Under the pieces are notes generated by a model. That model worked only from the letters and a program-made list of their open reading frames with translations. It did not search any database and had not been told where the DNA came from. A program made the position numbers and the translations under genes. A DNA stretch of 12,869 nucleotides, from NCBI GenBank assembly GCA_027578815.1, contig JANBTH010000044.1, positions 33,586 to 46,454 on the forward strand, in the 5' to 3' direction. Source of the stretch: Coemansia sp. RSA 1804. Its lineage: Eukaryota > Kickxellomycota > Kickxellomycetes > Kickxellales > Kickxellaceae. Positions 1 through 7,562 of this stretch are shown piece after piece; the first letter of the stretch is position 1; every line of letters begins with the position of its first letter.

Positions 1-287
1 ATCAGCGAATCCGCCACCAATATTTGCAAATACGTTAACATCTTTTGCAATCTGGCAAGTAAACCATATGCGGAAAAAACAACAACATCGCATTTCCTTT
101 TTGTGTATATAAATATATGTTCTCATTTTTACTCCACATTGAAGTAGCCACCAATTTACTGAAACGCCTGGAATAATCCAAAGCTAAAGAACAATCCAAA
201 CCTCAATATTTATATTTGGGATGCGGAAAACCCTGCTCCGCCAGACATAAAGAGGTATCCATGAACAACCGCATATTCTCCTCTCCC

Positions 288-297
288 CACATATGTG
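288..297. repeat. 10-bp perfect palindrome CACATATGTG
   Basis: CACATATGTG reads the same on both strands. It lies directly left of the inverted CCAAT repeat. It contains the E-box-like core CATATG, so it could be a binding site for a dimeric bHLH-type factor, but there is no direct support for that. Confidence 0.5.
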
Positions 298-300
298 CAT

Positions 301-328
301 GGGATTGGCAATATGAGCTGCCAATCCC
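301..328. repeat. Perfect 10-bp inverted repeat carrying paired CCAAT boxes
   Basis: GGGATTGGCA at 301-310 is exactly the reverse complement of TGCCAATCCC at 319-328, separated by an 8-base loop. Each arm holds one CCAAT pentamer: ATTGG at 304-308 and CCAAT at 321-325. It could be a paired site for the HAP/NF-Y complex, or a short hairpin in a transcript. No T-run follows, so a terminator is unlikely. It lies about 1.5 kb from the nearest called start codon, so it may serve a gene beyond the left edge. Confidence 0.6.
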
Positions 329-378
329 TAATCATAGTCTTGCGTAGTCAACCTAGTCGTATGCGCCGCTTATCCAAC

Positions 379-392
379 CAACGTATACGTTG
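379..392. repeat. 14-bp perfect palindrome CAACGTATACGTTG
   Basis: The 14 bases at 379-392 equal their own reverse complement. The site is about 50 bp right of the inverted CCAAT repeat, which makes three dyad-symmetric elements within about 105 bp. The role is unknown; a homodimeric transcription-factor site is one possibility. Confidence 0.5.
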
Positions 393-663
393 ATGTTTTT
401 TTTTGAGAAGAGACGCGCCGCAGATCGTCAAGTGGTCTTGGCTGGCTAAACAAGGATTCATTAAGAGGGGGTTTCTTTATTCTATTTTGTTATTGTCAAT
501 ACTCAATCTTCAACTGAACCACGAAATGTCACCGGCTGTGAGTCGGAATAACCAGGGAATATGGAAACCCCCCCATGACCGTGTAAACTACAAGCACATC
601 TGCCTGCTAACAAAAAGAAACAAACTATACTATACTATATACGCACTACAGACACGCCAACAA

Positions 664-697
664 CTCCTCCTCCTCCTCCTACTACTACTACTACTAC
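664..697. repeat. Compound trinucleotide microsatellite (CTC)n(CTA)n
   Basis: A run of CTC/TCC triplets at 664-680 passes into CTA triplets up to 697. It creates a spurious poly-leucine stretch in one frame and explains the apparent open frame there. Confidence 0.8.
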
Positions 698-1596
698 ATA
701 GCAAGCGCTACAACATCGTCAGAGAAGTGCGCACCACCCGTCGCTATAGTGCGCCTTGGCCAACAAAGGAAGAAGGGCTGAGGAAGAATAAATAACTAAA
801 AATGTGATTTCCGCGCAGCACACGTTTGTGTGTAGCTGAACAAGGAAATCTTGCTGCTGCTGGTTTTTTCTTCTTCGTTTTCTTCAGGCTCCGTGCAGGA
901 CACGTGCTTTTAGTAACAATCGACGCCCTAGAACATAATGTGTGGCGTTACTGACAAGAATGATATAGAAGGGAGAGAGCAAGTAAAAAAAGGACAAAAA
1001 TAGTTCCTGCTTTTTTCTAATTCAGGAGCGGCGGTAGCGGCAGCGGGGGGAGAGAAGCGACTAAAAGACGAAAAAGACACACCAGGGAGGCGGTGGAATT
1101 AATAGCGGTTGGTTTGATTTTTATTTCCTTCAAGAGACATTCTGCCAGCGCGGAATGCAAACCCGTTAGCAGCGGTTGCCCAACTGGATTTTTGTTTTCA
1201 TTTCCAGTATTTGACGTTGCACAGAAATTATAGCAAAATATTGCTGAAACGACAATTGCATTATATATTTTTACTTTGCATATCCTTGATATCTGTTGTG
1301 AAACATGGGCAGCGGGTTCCTATTAGCTACTACCAGGTTGCAACAAGCCCTTTTTTCCCCTATGCAAGCTCAACCTTCGCTTTTCCATGGAGAAAAGCCA
1401 GGGAAGAAAGGTTGCTGAATGGAAAGAGAGAGGGAGAGGCGTAAGAAATAGAAAAACAACCAACATTCTTTTTTTTATTCCCGCCGCCGATTCACTATAT
1501 GTGTAATGTTTTTTTTCTTCCTATTCAAAAAGGAAGAACCACAACGCACAACCCACCGCCTGGACCCCTCCACTCCCCTTTTCCATCCATTCCACG

Positions 1597-1604
1597 TATA
1601 AAAG
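1597..1604 (+). promoter_or_regulatory. TATA box candidate for KPR-A
   Basis: TATAAAAG is a near-consensus TATA box, 249 bp upstream of the ATG at 1853. It would give a 5' UTR of roughly 200 bases containing a (CCA)n tract at 1649-1666. A weaker TATATA at 1782-1787 lies 66 bp upstream of the ATG and is an alternative. Confidence 0.4.
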
Positions 1605-1852
1605 AAAGAGGGGGCCCTCATTACATTCACCCTAACTCTAGTCCTCATCCACCACCACCACCACCATTACAGCCTTTACTTTTTTATTTTTCTTGTTCCA
1701 GTTCCTGTAATAATCTCACATTATTCTTCCATATATTATCTGTTTATTATCAGGATTTATAATCCTCCGATCAGCAACTTCTATATACCGTTCTGCGCTG
1801 TGTCAGCTACATCTTCCTCCCCCTACTTAATTACATATATACCAACCGCGTA

Positions 1853-3029
1853 ATGGAGCTAAAGGCCAAGGTTCTCGTAGGTAAGTTGAGCGGAGATTCT
1901 CTTTTCCGTCTGCTTATTATTTTTGAAATATATATAAAAGATGTTGTACTAACTGATGCCTGGGCTGGGACTAATTCCCCCCTCCCGGCTCTCGAGATCA
2001 CCCATATGAACTCATATAGTCGGCGGCGGAGCAATCGGAGGCCTGTTCGCATGGCGTCTAAGCCAGTCGCGGGAGATGCAGGTGTCGCTTGTCTGCCGGT
2101 CAAACTACAGCCGGGTCAGAACAAGCGGGTACCTGATCAACAGCGCGCAGTTCGGACAGGGCGTGTACAGGCCCTACCGGGCGTACCAGACGGTGGATGA
2201 GGCCGTCGACGACCAGGGCGGCGACTTCGACTACGTCATTGTGGCACTCAAGGCGCTCCCCAACATCTACGACAGCGCGCAGCGGGTGGAGCGCGCAGTG
2301 GGGCCCGCCACCATGGTCCTGCTGTTCCAGAACGGAATCGGAATCGAGCAGCCTTTCGTCGCGCGGTTCCCGCACAACCCGCTGGCCAGCACCGTCGTGT
2401 TCATCAGCGTCAAGCAGGTGGACGACGACGAAGAGTCCGGCACGGAGGCTGCCAATGGCGGCGGTCCCGTCGTGCTGCGCCATGGCGGGTTCTCGTTCCT
2501 CGCCGCCGGACTCCACCACCACTCGCCGGGCTCCGGCGCCCACGACACCGCCCGGCTGCGGTACCTGTTCGACGCATTCGAAACCAGCGGAGGCGTGTCC
2601 ACGATCATCGAGCCCGACATCCAGCCGTACCGCTGGCAGAAACACATCCTCAACGGCTCCACCAACCCGGTCTCCGTCATCTGCGGCGGCTCCACCAGCT
2701 GCCAGGAAATGGTCGCCAACGCGTACTGCAGAAAAATGCTCCAGGACATCATGGCCGAGATCTTCGTGCTGGGCAAGAAGGTCACCGGCAAACCGTTCCC
2801 CGGCGTCGATGGCATCATTGACCCCGAGAGCGCTACCGACTACATTGCCTCGATCCCTGTGCCTGTCTACACGTCGATGCTGGTCGATTCGCAGTTCAAG
2901 CGCCCGATGGAGCGCGATGTCATTCTCAAGAACCCTATTGATCTGGCCGACAAGCACGGCGTCGATGTGCCTCACATGCGTGCGCTCTACGCGATGCTGA
3001 CGATGATCGAGGAGGGCTTTTCTCGATAA
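1853..3029 (+). CDS. Ketopantoate reductase-family protein (KPR-A), two exons
   Basis: Member of the NADPH-dependent ApbA/PanE family, whose founding reaction converts 2-dehydropantoate to pantoate in pantothenate/CoA synthesis. Exons are 1853-1880 and 2020-3029; the join gives a 345-residue protein, a normal length for fungal members. The splice restores an N-terminal Rossmann strand and GGGAIGG loop (residues 8-17), followed by the nucleotide-binding VCRSNY motif (34-39). Residues matching the PanE active site are visible: Lys87 (ALKALP), Asn114 (FQNG), Lys217 and Asn221 in the helix beginning RWQKHILN, and Glu307 in the segment starting SML at 295. These assignments rest on remembered PanE motifs. 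An acidic and His/Gly-rich insertion (about 144-184) sits in the middle. The gene is GC-rich and converges on the bZIP gene. KPR-B at 9973-10998 is its paralogue. Substrate unproven: family members also reduce other 2-keto acids. Confidence 0.9.
1881..2019 (+). other. Spliceosomal intron of KPR-A (139 bp)
   Basis: The donor at 1881 is GTAAGT and the acceptor ends TATAG at 2019. A perfect TACTAAC branch site lies at 1947-1953, and a second CTAAT-like site at about 1970. The intron interrupts a codon: G at 1880 joins TC at 2020-2021 to give Val10, restoring the GxGxxG motif. Using the earlier AG at 1995-1996 would bring in an in-frame TAG, so 2019 is the functional acceptor. The branch-to-acceptor distance from TACTAAC is long, about 66 bases. 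Confidence 0.9.
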
Positions 3030-3157
3030 GGCGCTATCTCTATCCTTTTGCAAAAGCCTGCATTGCATCTCTGCTAAGCTTGCTATCTGTGTCTGTCATT
3101 TTTGCTTGTATCCATCCTTTTCCATTCTCGTGCACCTTCCCTGCTTCTATTTTTCAT

Positions 3158-3163
3158 TTTATT
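3158..3163 (-). terminator. Polyadenylation signal candidate for the bZIP gene
   Basis: TTTATT on the plus strand reads AATAAA on the minus strand, about 66 bases beyond the bZIP stop codon at 3229-3231. It lies in the 199-bp gap shared with the 3' end of the convergent KPR-A gene. I see no clear AATAAA for KPR-A itself. Confidence 0.4.
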
Positions 3164-3228
3164 TTATATACTGACTTTCTTCATCTAATTACTACAATTG
3201 TTCCATATAAACAATTTCCCGGCGCTAA

Positions 3229-6200
3229 CTAGTACAGGCCGTGCGCAAACTTGTCGGCTGTCACCCATCTGCTGCCAACAACCTCCACATCAATCCGCAA
3301 GTACCGCTGTCTGCTGCTCTCTGCCGCCTCCGCTAGTGGCGCTGCTGCACCGTCGTTCCCTTCCGAGTCAGACGCAGCCAGCAGCCGTGCATGCTCGTCC
3401 CACGGCGGCAGAATCCCGCCATCCGCTCCTTTGCCGCCTCCGCTCACCACAGGCGAGTACAGCGAGAGCTTGGGGCGGTTGGTGGATGCCGGAGGAATCA
3501 CAATGCCTCCGGCATGCGTTGGCACAAGGTCTGCTGCTGCCTCTGCTGTTGTTGCTGCTGCTGCGTGGGGTGGCGGTAGGTCGTGCGAGGCAGAATGCCA
3601 ATCCGCCACGCTTCCAACTCTTGGCGATGCAACAACGATCTTGCTGTCAACGTCGTCCATTCCGCCACGCACAACCGCGACATCGCTGCTTGCCTTCGTT
3701 TTCCCTCCGCTCGCCTGCTGCTTCGTGGTGCCAATCACACGCGGTTCGCTTGGCCGGTACACGAACCCATCGTTGCCGCCGCCAGACACAAGGCCGCTCA
3801 TGCTGCCTGCCTCCACCGAATCTCCGCTAAACACTACGTGCTGCATTGCTGGGCAGTAGAGCATTGCGTGGCCATTGTTGGTCTGTCGGGGCTGTTGGCG
3901 CACCACCGAAAGCGATGTTGGCTCTGACTCCGCACGAATCTTCCGCTCCAACTCCTTCTGCATGCTCGGCGCTCCATCCTTCCCAGACACAACCGCATCA
4001 TATTCACTAGCTGCAGATGCAGCACTATTGCCAGCGCCGTTGCCTCCAGAAGAAAGCCCGTGTCTGATCCATGCATGGAGAACGGCGCTTTCCTCCATCG
4101 ACATTGGCCGCATCCAGTTGGTCGAGCTGTCGCTTCCGTTGGCATACTGAGCTGCGTCGCCGCCAGAGACCTGCTGTGGTGATGCTGAGCCAGCCTGCTG
4201 CGTGAGTGCGCTGATTGACCGACGAACACGCTCAATCAGCGGCGGATCTGCCACGTTGTCAATGCGTTTTCCGCTGCCAATAAGCAGCCGCGGCTCGGTC
4301 GACGGAAGCGAGTGAATAGGCACAATACCGGCGCTCTGCGGCCCGCCTGCTGTTATCTGGCTGCTGGATGTGTACAGAGAAGGCAGCGTAAAGAGCGAGA
4401 ACGAAAACAGCATTGCCATTAAAAGCGTACCCGCTGTGCGTTGCTTGCTGCTGGTTCCAGCACCAGCAGTGGTATGCTGCTGCTGTATCTCCTCTGACAT
4501 ATCGTCATCGGTATCCATCGCGCAATCCGATGCTTCCACGCCATTGCCTTTCCCTTCATTGCTTTCCGACGACTCCTTCTGCTCCTTGGTACTCTCTTCT
4601 GAGGCTGAGCTATCCTTGTTTTTGTTGTTGCTATCGGATGCAGAGTCAGAGGTGTTGCTTGTTGCCGCACCGGTGGACGATGAAGATGTAGCTGACATCA
4701 GACCACGAGAAGTAGCGCTCTCGCTACGCAAGAGATCCCGCTCCTCGGCCAGCGCCTTCATTGCACGCTCCATGTCCTCCAGTCTCTTGACCAAAGAGTT
4801 GTTGAACGAGCGCAGATCCTCCACCTCTGACTCTAGCTTTGTCATATAATCGCGCTTGCGCTTTCTGCTGAGCAGGGCAGCCGCGCGGTTCTTGATCAGC
4901 CGCTCCTGGCGCTTTTGTGCTGCAGAATCGGGCGCATTCGAGGGAGAAGTCTGGGATTCCTCAGTTTGGGAAGGAGGGAGTGAAGGCGACCGTGTTTGAC
5001 GGTTTGCAGGGCTTGGCGCTATCAATCTGCCCTGATAGACATTCTGCTGTTGCTTTTTGTCAATTGAGTTCACTGCCATGGCTTCTTCCTCCTTGACCCG
5101 AATTGGCACCTGCTTTTGTGCAATCTTCGCAAGTACACTCAGGCCAGGAGGAGTAGACGACCCTGATCGCGACGAGTCACTCGATGAAACCGAAGCCAGT
5201 ACGCTCTTTTTGTCACCCGTCGACTTGTTCTGCGCCGCTCCATCCTTTGCACTCTGCTTCTTCTGCTGCTGTTTCTTACTGGCATCTGTGGATTCACTTG
5301 GGCTCTGAACAGGCAAGCGCGGTGCAAGCGGAACCATGTTATGGCGGCTACCCTTGCCCAAGGAGGAGACAGACGCCGTAGAACGAGGAGGGGAAACCGA
5401 TGTCGGAGCTCTGTTTTCAGGAGTGGCTGCCACAGCGGCGGTGTTACTTTTCTTGGAAGCAGTGGCAGAGGCATCTGCGTTACTCCTGCTACTGTTCTGG
5501 CTACTGCTGCCGCTTGCATTCCCGCCACTAGCAACAGGGCCAGCCCGTCCACCGGCTACATTGGCAAACTGACAACCCAACGCCTTTTGTTGCGATACGA
5601 TGCTGTTAATGTTGTTCAACGGCGGGTCGGAGCGTCGTTGTCTCTTCGTTGGCGGCAACGGTAGAGCAGACACAACAGGCTGAGAGACCCTCGACTCTGT
5701 GGCATCGAGGGCTTCCATACCAGACACATCAGCGTGTGCAACGGAGAGCGTCTTTTGCGGAGCAATGTTGGTCATAGGCATAGCAATTGAAGCAAACGGA
5801 AGCGCGGCCAGCATACTGATCTCTGACGCTGCTGGTGGCAGTAGCTCTTGCGGCTCAATAGTGGTACTGCTGACATTGTTATGCGAACATATTCCGGCAG
5901 CAGATGATAGAACAGATGCGAGCATCTCGGGAGATATTGACGCATCAGACGTTGGTAAAGAAGAAGATGAAGATGACGAGGCAGCGATTGCAGCCGCTGC
6001 CGCCGCTGCAAATGCGTTGACTGCTGACTGATCCAAAATACCAGCAGCATCTACACTTGACAACGACGATGACGCTGGCGACTGGGATGAGGATGGTAGT
6101 GGGTTCATCGCTGGTGAGCTATGAAGCGGCAGAATCCCTGGCAGAACAGGGACAGAGGCTGCCGTGCTATCAAAGGGAAACACCGATGACTGTGGAGAGA

Positions 6201-7002
6201 TATACGAGAGCCCAGGAGAAACTGCTGATGAAAACAGTGCGGCTACCGAAGAACCGGCCTCCACGCTGGAGGAGAAGGGCAGATCTGGCGAGTACTCGGC
6301 ACAGGGAACGTGCGAATAAGGCGAAGACATAATAGTAGAAGACGTAGAACCGCCAATAGCCTCGGCATTGACAAACTGCTGCAGCCACCCGTCAAGCGCA
6401 GCATCGGTGGCAGTAGATGGTATGCTATCTGGAAGCACTGCATCTGAAGCAATGGCAGTGGCGGTAGTAGTGGTGTGAGCACCAAATGCAAGACCGCCAG
6501 CCAAGGACGATGGTGTTGCATCGTTCAAGGCAGAGGGGGCCAAAAGAGACGGAAACATCTGCTGCGAACAACCAGCCGCCAGCCACTGCTGCTGCTGATG
6601 TTGTTGTTGCTGCTGCTGCTGCTGTGTGCCTTGTTCGAGAGAGCAGGCGCTTGGGTCAAACAAAAGCCCAGACAAGTCCATATCAATCTCCATCTCGTTC
6701 ACCGCTATTGCTGCTGCTGCTTTGTTCTGAGTCAATGGAACCAGTGGTGGCGCAGGCGTTGCGCCACTGTAGTCTTCGTTGCTGCTATTGCTGTTGCTTG
6801 TGGAGCTTGTGGACCATGCTGGCGATAACGATGCTTGTCCAACAGCATATGCGCTTTCTTCTGCGGCTATTGCTGTTTCTGTCGAGTCCTTCTTTGTGAG
6901 AGCGGAGTTTGCGGATAACGCTGGCTTTACGCCCGTCCTTGGAGCGGCTGTGTCGTGAGCGTGCCGTGGTTTTGATACTCGCGAATTACAAGAGACGACC
7001 AT
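3229..7002 (-). CDS. ATF6-like membrane-tethered bZIP transcription factor
   Basis: Predicted 1257-residue protein from the ATG at 7002, with no intron needed; in-frame extension upstream begins only with GTG. The N-terminal 680 residues are low-complexity (Gln, Ser, Ala runs) with an acidic-hydrophobic patch at 103-116 that could activate transcription. The bZIP begins with the signature N705-x7-R713 and basic RKRKR (713-717, a likely nuclear signal). Zipper d positions are L723, L730, L737, M744, L751 and L758, with the classic Asn734 at an a position. An acidic linker (about 795-835) leads to one hydrophobic helix (857-877). About 380 further residues would be luminal, with sequon N955-G-S. 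No signal peptide is visible, so type II topology is expected. Short C-terminal motifs resemble animal ATF6 luminal domain (see findings). Inferred role: ER-stress factor freed by proteolysis. Alternative: an unrelated TM-bearing fungal bZIP, or a CREB3-type factor. Confidence 0.9.
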   Translation of the reverse strand: MVVSCNSRVSKPRHAHDTAAPRTGVKPALSANSALTKKDSTETAIAAEESAYAVGQASLSPAWSTSSTSNSNSSNEDYSGATPAPPLVPLTQNKAAAAIAVNEMEIDMDLSGLLFDPSACSLEQGTQQQQQQQQHQQQQWLAAGCSQQMFPSLLAPSALNDATPSSLAGGLAFGAHTTTTATAIASDAVLPDSIPSTATDAALDGWLQQFVNAEAIGGSTSSTIMSSPYSHVPCAEYSPDLPFSSSVEAGSSVAALFSSAVSPGLSYISPQSSVFPFDSTAASVPVLPGILPLHSSPAMNPLPSSSQSPASSSLSSVDAAGILDQSAVNAFAAAAAAAIAASSSSSSSLPTSDASISPEMLASVLSSAAGICSHNNVSSTTIEPQELLPPAASEISMLAALPFASIAMPMTNIAPQKTLSVAHADVSGMEALDATESRVSQPVVSALPLPPTKRQRRSDPPLNNINSIVSQQKALGCQFANVAGGRAGPVASGGNASGSSSQNSSRSNADASATASKKSNTAAVAATPENRAPTSVSPPRSTASVSSLGKGSRHNMVPLAPRLPVQSPSESTDASKKQQQKKQSAKDGAAQNKSTGDKKSVLASVSSSDSSRSGSSTPPGLSVLAKIAQKQVPIRVKEEEAMAVNSIDKKQQQNVYQGRLIAPSPANRQTRSPSLPPSQTEESQTSPSNAPDSAAQKRQERLIKNRAAALLSRKRKRDYMTKLESEVEDLRSFNNSLVKRLEDMERAMKALAEERDLLRSESATSRGLMSATSSSSTGAATSNTSDSASDSNNKNKDSSASEESTKEQKESSESNEGKGNGVEASDCAMDTDDDMSEEIQQQHTTAGAGTSSKQRTAGTLLMAMLFSFSLFTLPSLYTSSSQITAGGPQSAGIVPIHSLPSTEPRLLIGSGKRIDNVADPPLIERVRRSISALTQQAGSASPQQVSGGDAAQYANGSDSSTNWMRPMSMEESAVLHAWIRHGLSSGGNGAGNSAASAASEYDAVVSGKDGAPSMQKELERKIRAESEPTSLSVVRQQPRQTNNGHAMLYCPAMQHVVFSGDSVEAGSMSGLVSGGGNDGFVYRPSEPRVIGTTKQQASGGKTKASSDVAVVRGGMDDVDSKIVVASPRVGSVADWHSASHDLPPPHAAAATTAEAAADLVPTHAGGIVIPPASTNRPKLSLYSPVVSGGGKGADGGILPPWDEHARLLAASDSEGNDGAAAPLAEAAESSRQRYLRIDVEVVGSRWVTADKFAHGLY
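6586..6624 (-). repeat. CAG/CAA polyglutamine tract in the bZIP gene
   Basis: Thirteen codons encode Q8-H-Q4 (residues 127-139), with mixed CAG and CAA. The tract is just C-terminal to the acidic patch of the transcription factor. Such tracts are common in fungal activators and often vary in length between strains. Confidence 0.85.
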
Positions 7003-7562
7003 TTCCAGCACGAAAAGGGGTAGAGTTGTTTAGAAACAAGACAAGGAATGTAGAAACGGCAATTAGGAATAATAAAGAAAGAAAAGTAAAGAAAGATTTA
7101 ATAAATGAATCCAATAAAAACAAGTTTTTTCCACAATTTCTAATAAAAGGGCTCTGAAAGAATAGAATAGAAATGAAAAGAAAATGTTATAATGAAGGGA
7201 GGGAAAATGTAATGAAAAAAAGTGATCAGCCCAGCCACGCCTGCCCTTCGAATAATTATCATCACAGGATTTTCCAGAGCGTATGCTGCTTTTTCCCTTG
7301 TTTTGCATTCTCTACATTTTTCCGCCAAGCCTTGCGTGTGGTAATCAAGCCAAAAAGATGAAACTCTCAGACTCTGCAGCTTATCGGGGAGAAAAATAGA
7401 AAACTTCCAGATGTTGCAATGTCAACGAGCGCGATGCAAAATTGCCAACGACAGCAAATAGTTATAAAAAGAATATAAAAGAACAGCGTCGTGGTCTTTA
7501 ATGATTTGATAGAAAAAGAAATGAAATACGAGAGAGAAAAAACATATAAAAGGAGGGGGTAT
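7003..7562. other. Intergenic: bZIP promoter and coronin 3' region
   Basis: 560 bp of A/G-rich and T-rich DNA between two minus-strand genes. It should hold the bZIP promoter next to 7003 and the coronin 3' UTR next to 7562. I see no convincing TATA box for the bZIP gene and no AATAAA on the minus strand for coronin. Short frames here are A-rich Lys/Asn/Phe runs and not credible. Confidence 0.5.

Larger units (their letters stand above)
1..1596. other. Long left intergenic region, no supported gene
   Basis: I see no credible gene in about 1.6 kb. Open frames here (for example 403-795) start at non-ATG codons and are made of low-complexity runs such as poly-Leu from CTC/CTA repeats. The contents are AT-rich DNA, two short palindromes, an inverted CCAAT repeat (listed separately), a CACGTG E-box-like site at 901-906, and GGC-rich and A/G-rich tracts at about 1020-1110. 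A minus-strand ATG at 41 opens a frame running off the left edge (13 codons visible), with a TATA-like tract at about 107-118 upstream of it. It could be the start of a divergent gene, but too little is visible to call it. Confidence 0.6.

Noticed and set aside
403..795. 130-codon plus-strand frame in the left intergenic region
   Set aside because: It starts at TTG, is dominated by a poly-leucine run from a CTC/CTA microsatellite, and shows no domain.
1995..1996. Alternative AG acceptor for the KPR-A intron
   Set aside because: Joining exon 1 to 1997 gives an in-frame TAG within eight codons and loses the GxGxxG loop.
1853..2200. Unspliced 115-codon reading of the KPR-A start
   Set aside because: Reading through the donor gives intron-derived residues and misses the Rossmann glycines; splicing restores a complete 345-residue family member.
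2100..3068. 322-codon open frame antisense to KPR-A
   Set aside because: It mirrors a gene with strongly GC-rich third positions, which removes stops from the opposite strand. It has no recognisable domain, and the sense frame holds a full set of family motifs.
3251..6899. Several plus-strand frames of 60-210 codons opposite the bZIP gene
   Set aside because: They are composed of Leu/Cys/Ser/Pro runs complementary to the Gln/Ser/Ala repeats of the bZIP protein and carry no domain.
7003..7011. Three-residue longer start for the bZIP protein
   Set aside because: The extension begins with GTG, which is not expected to initiate in a fungal nuclear gene; the ATG at 7002 follows immediately.
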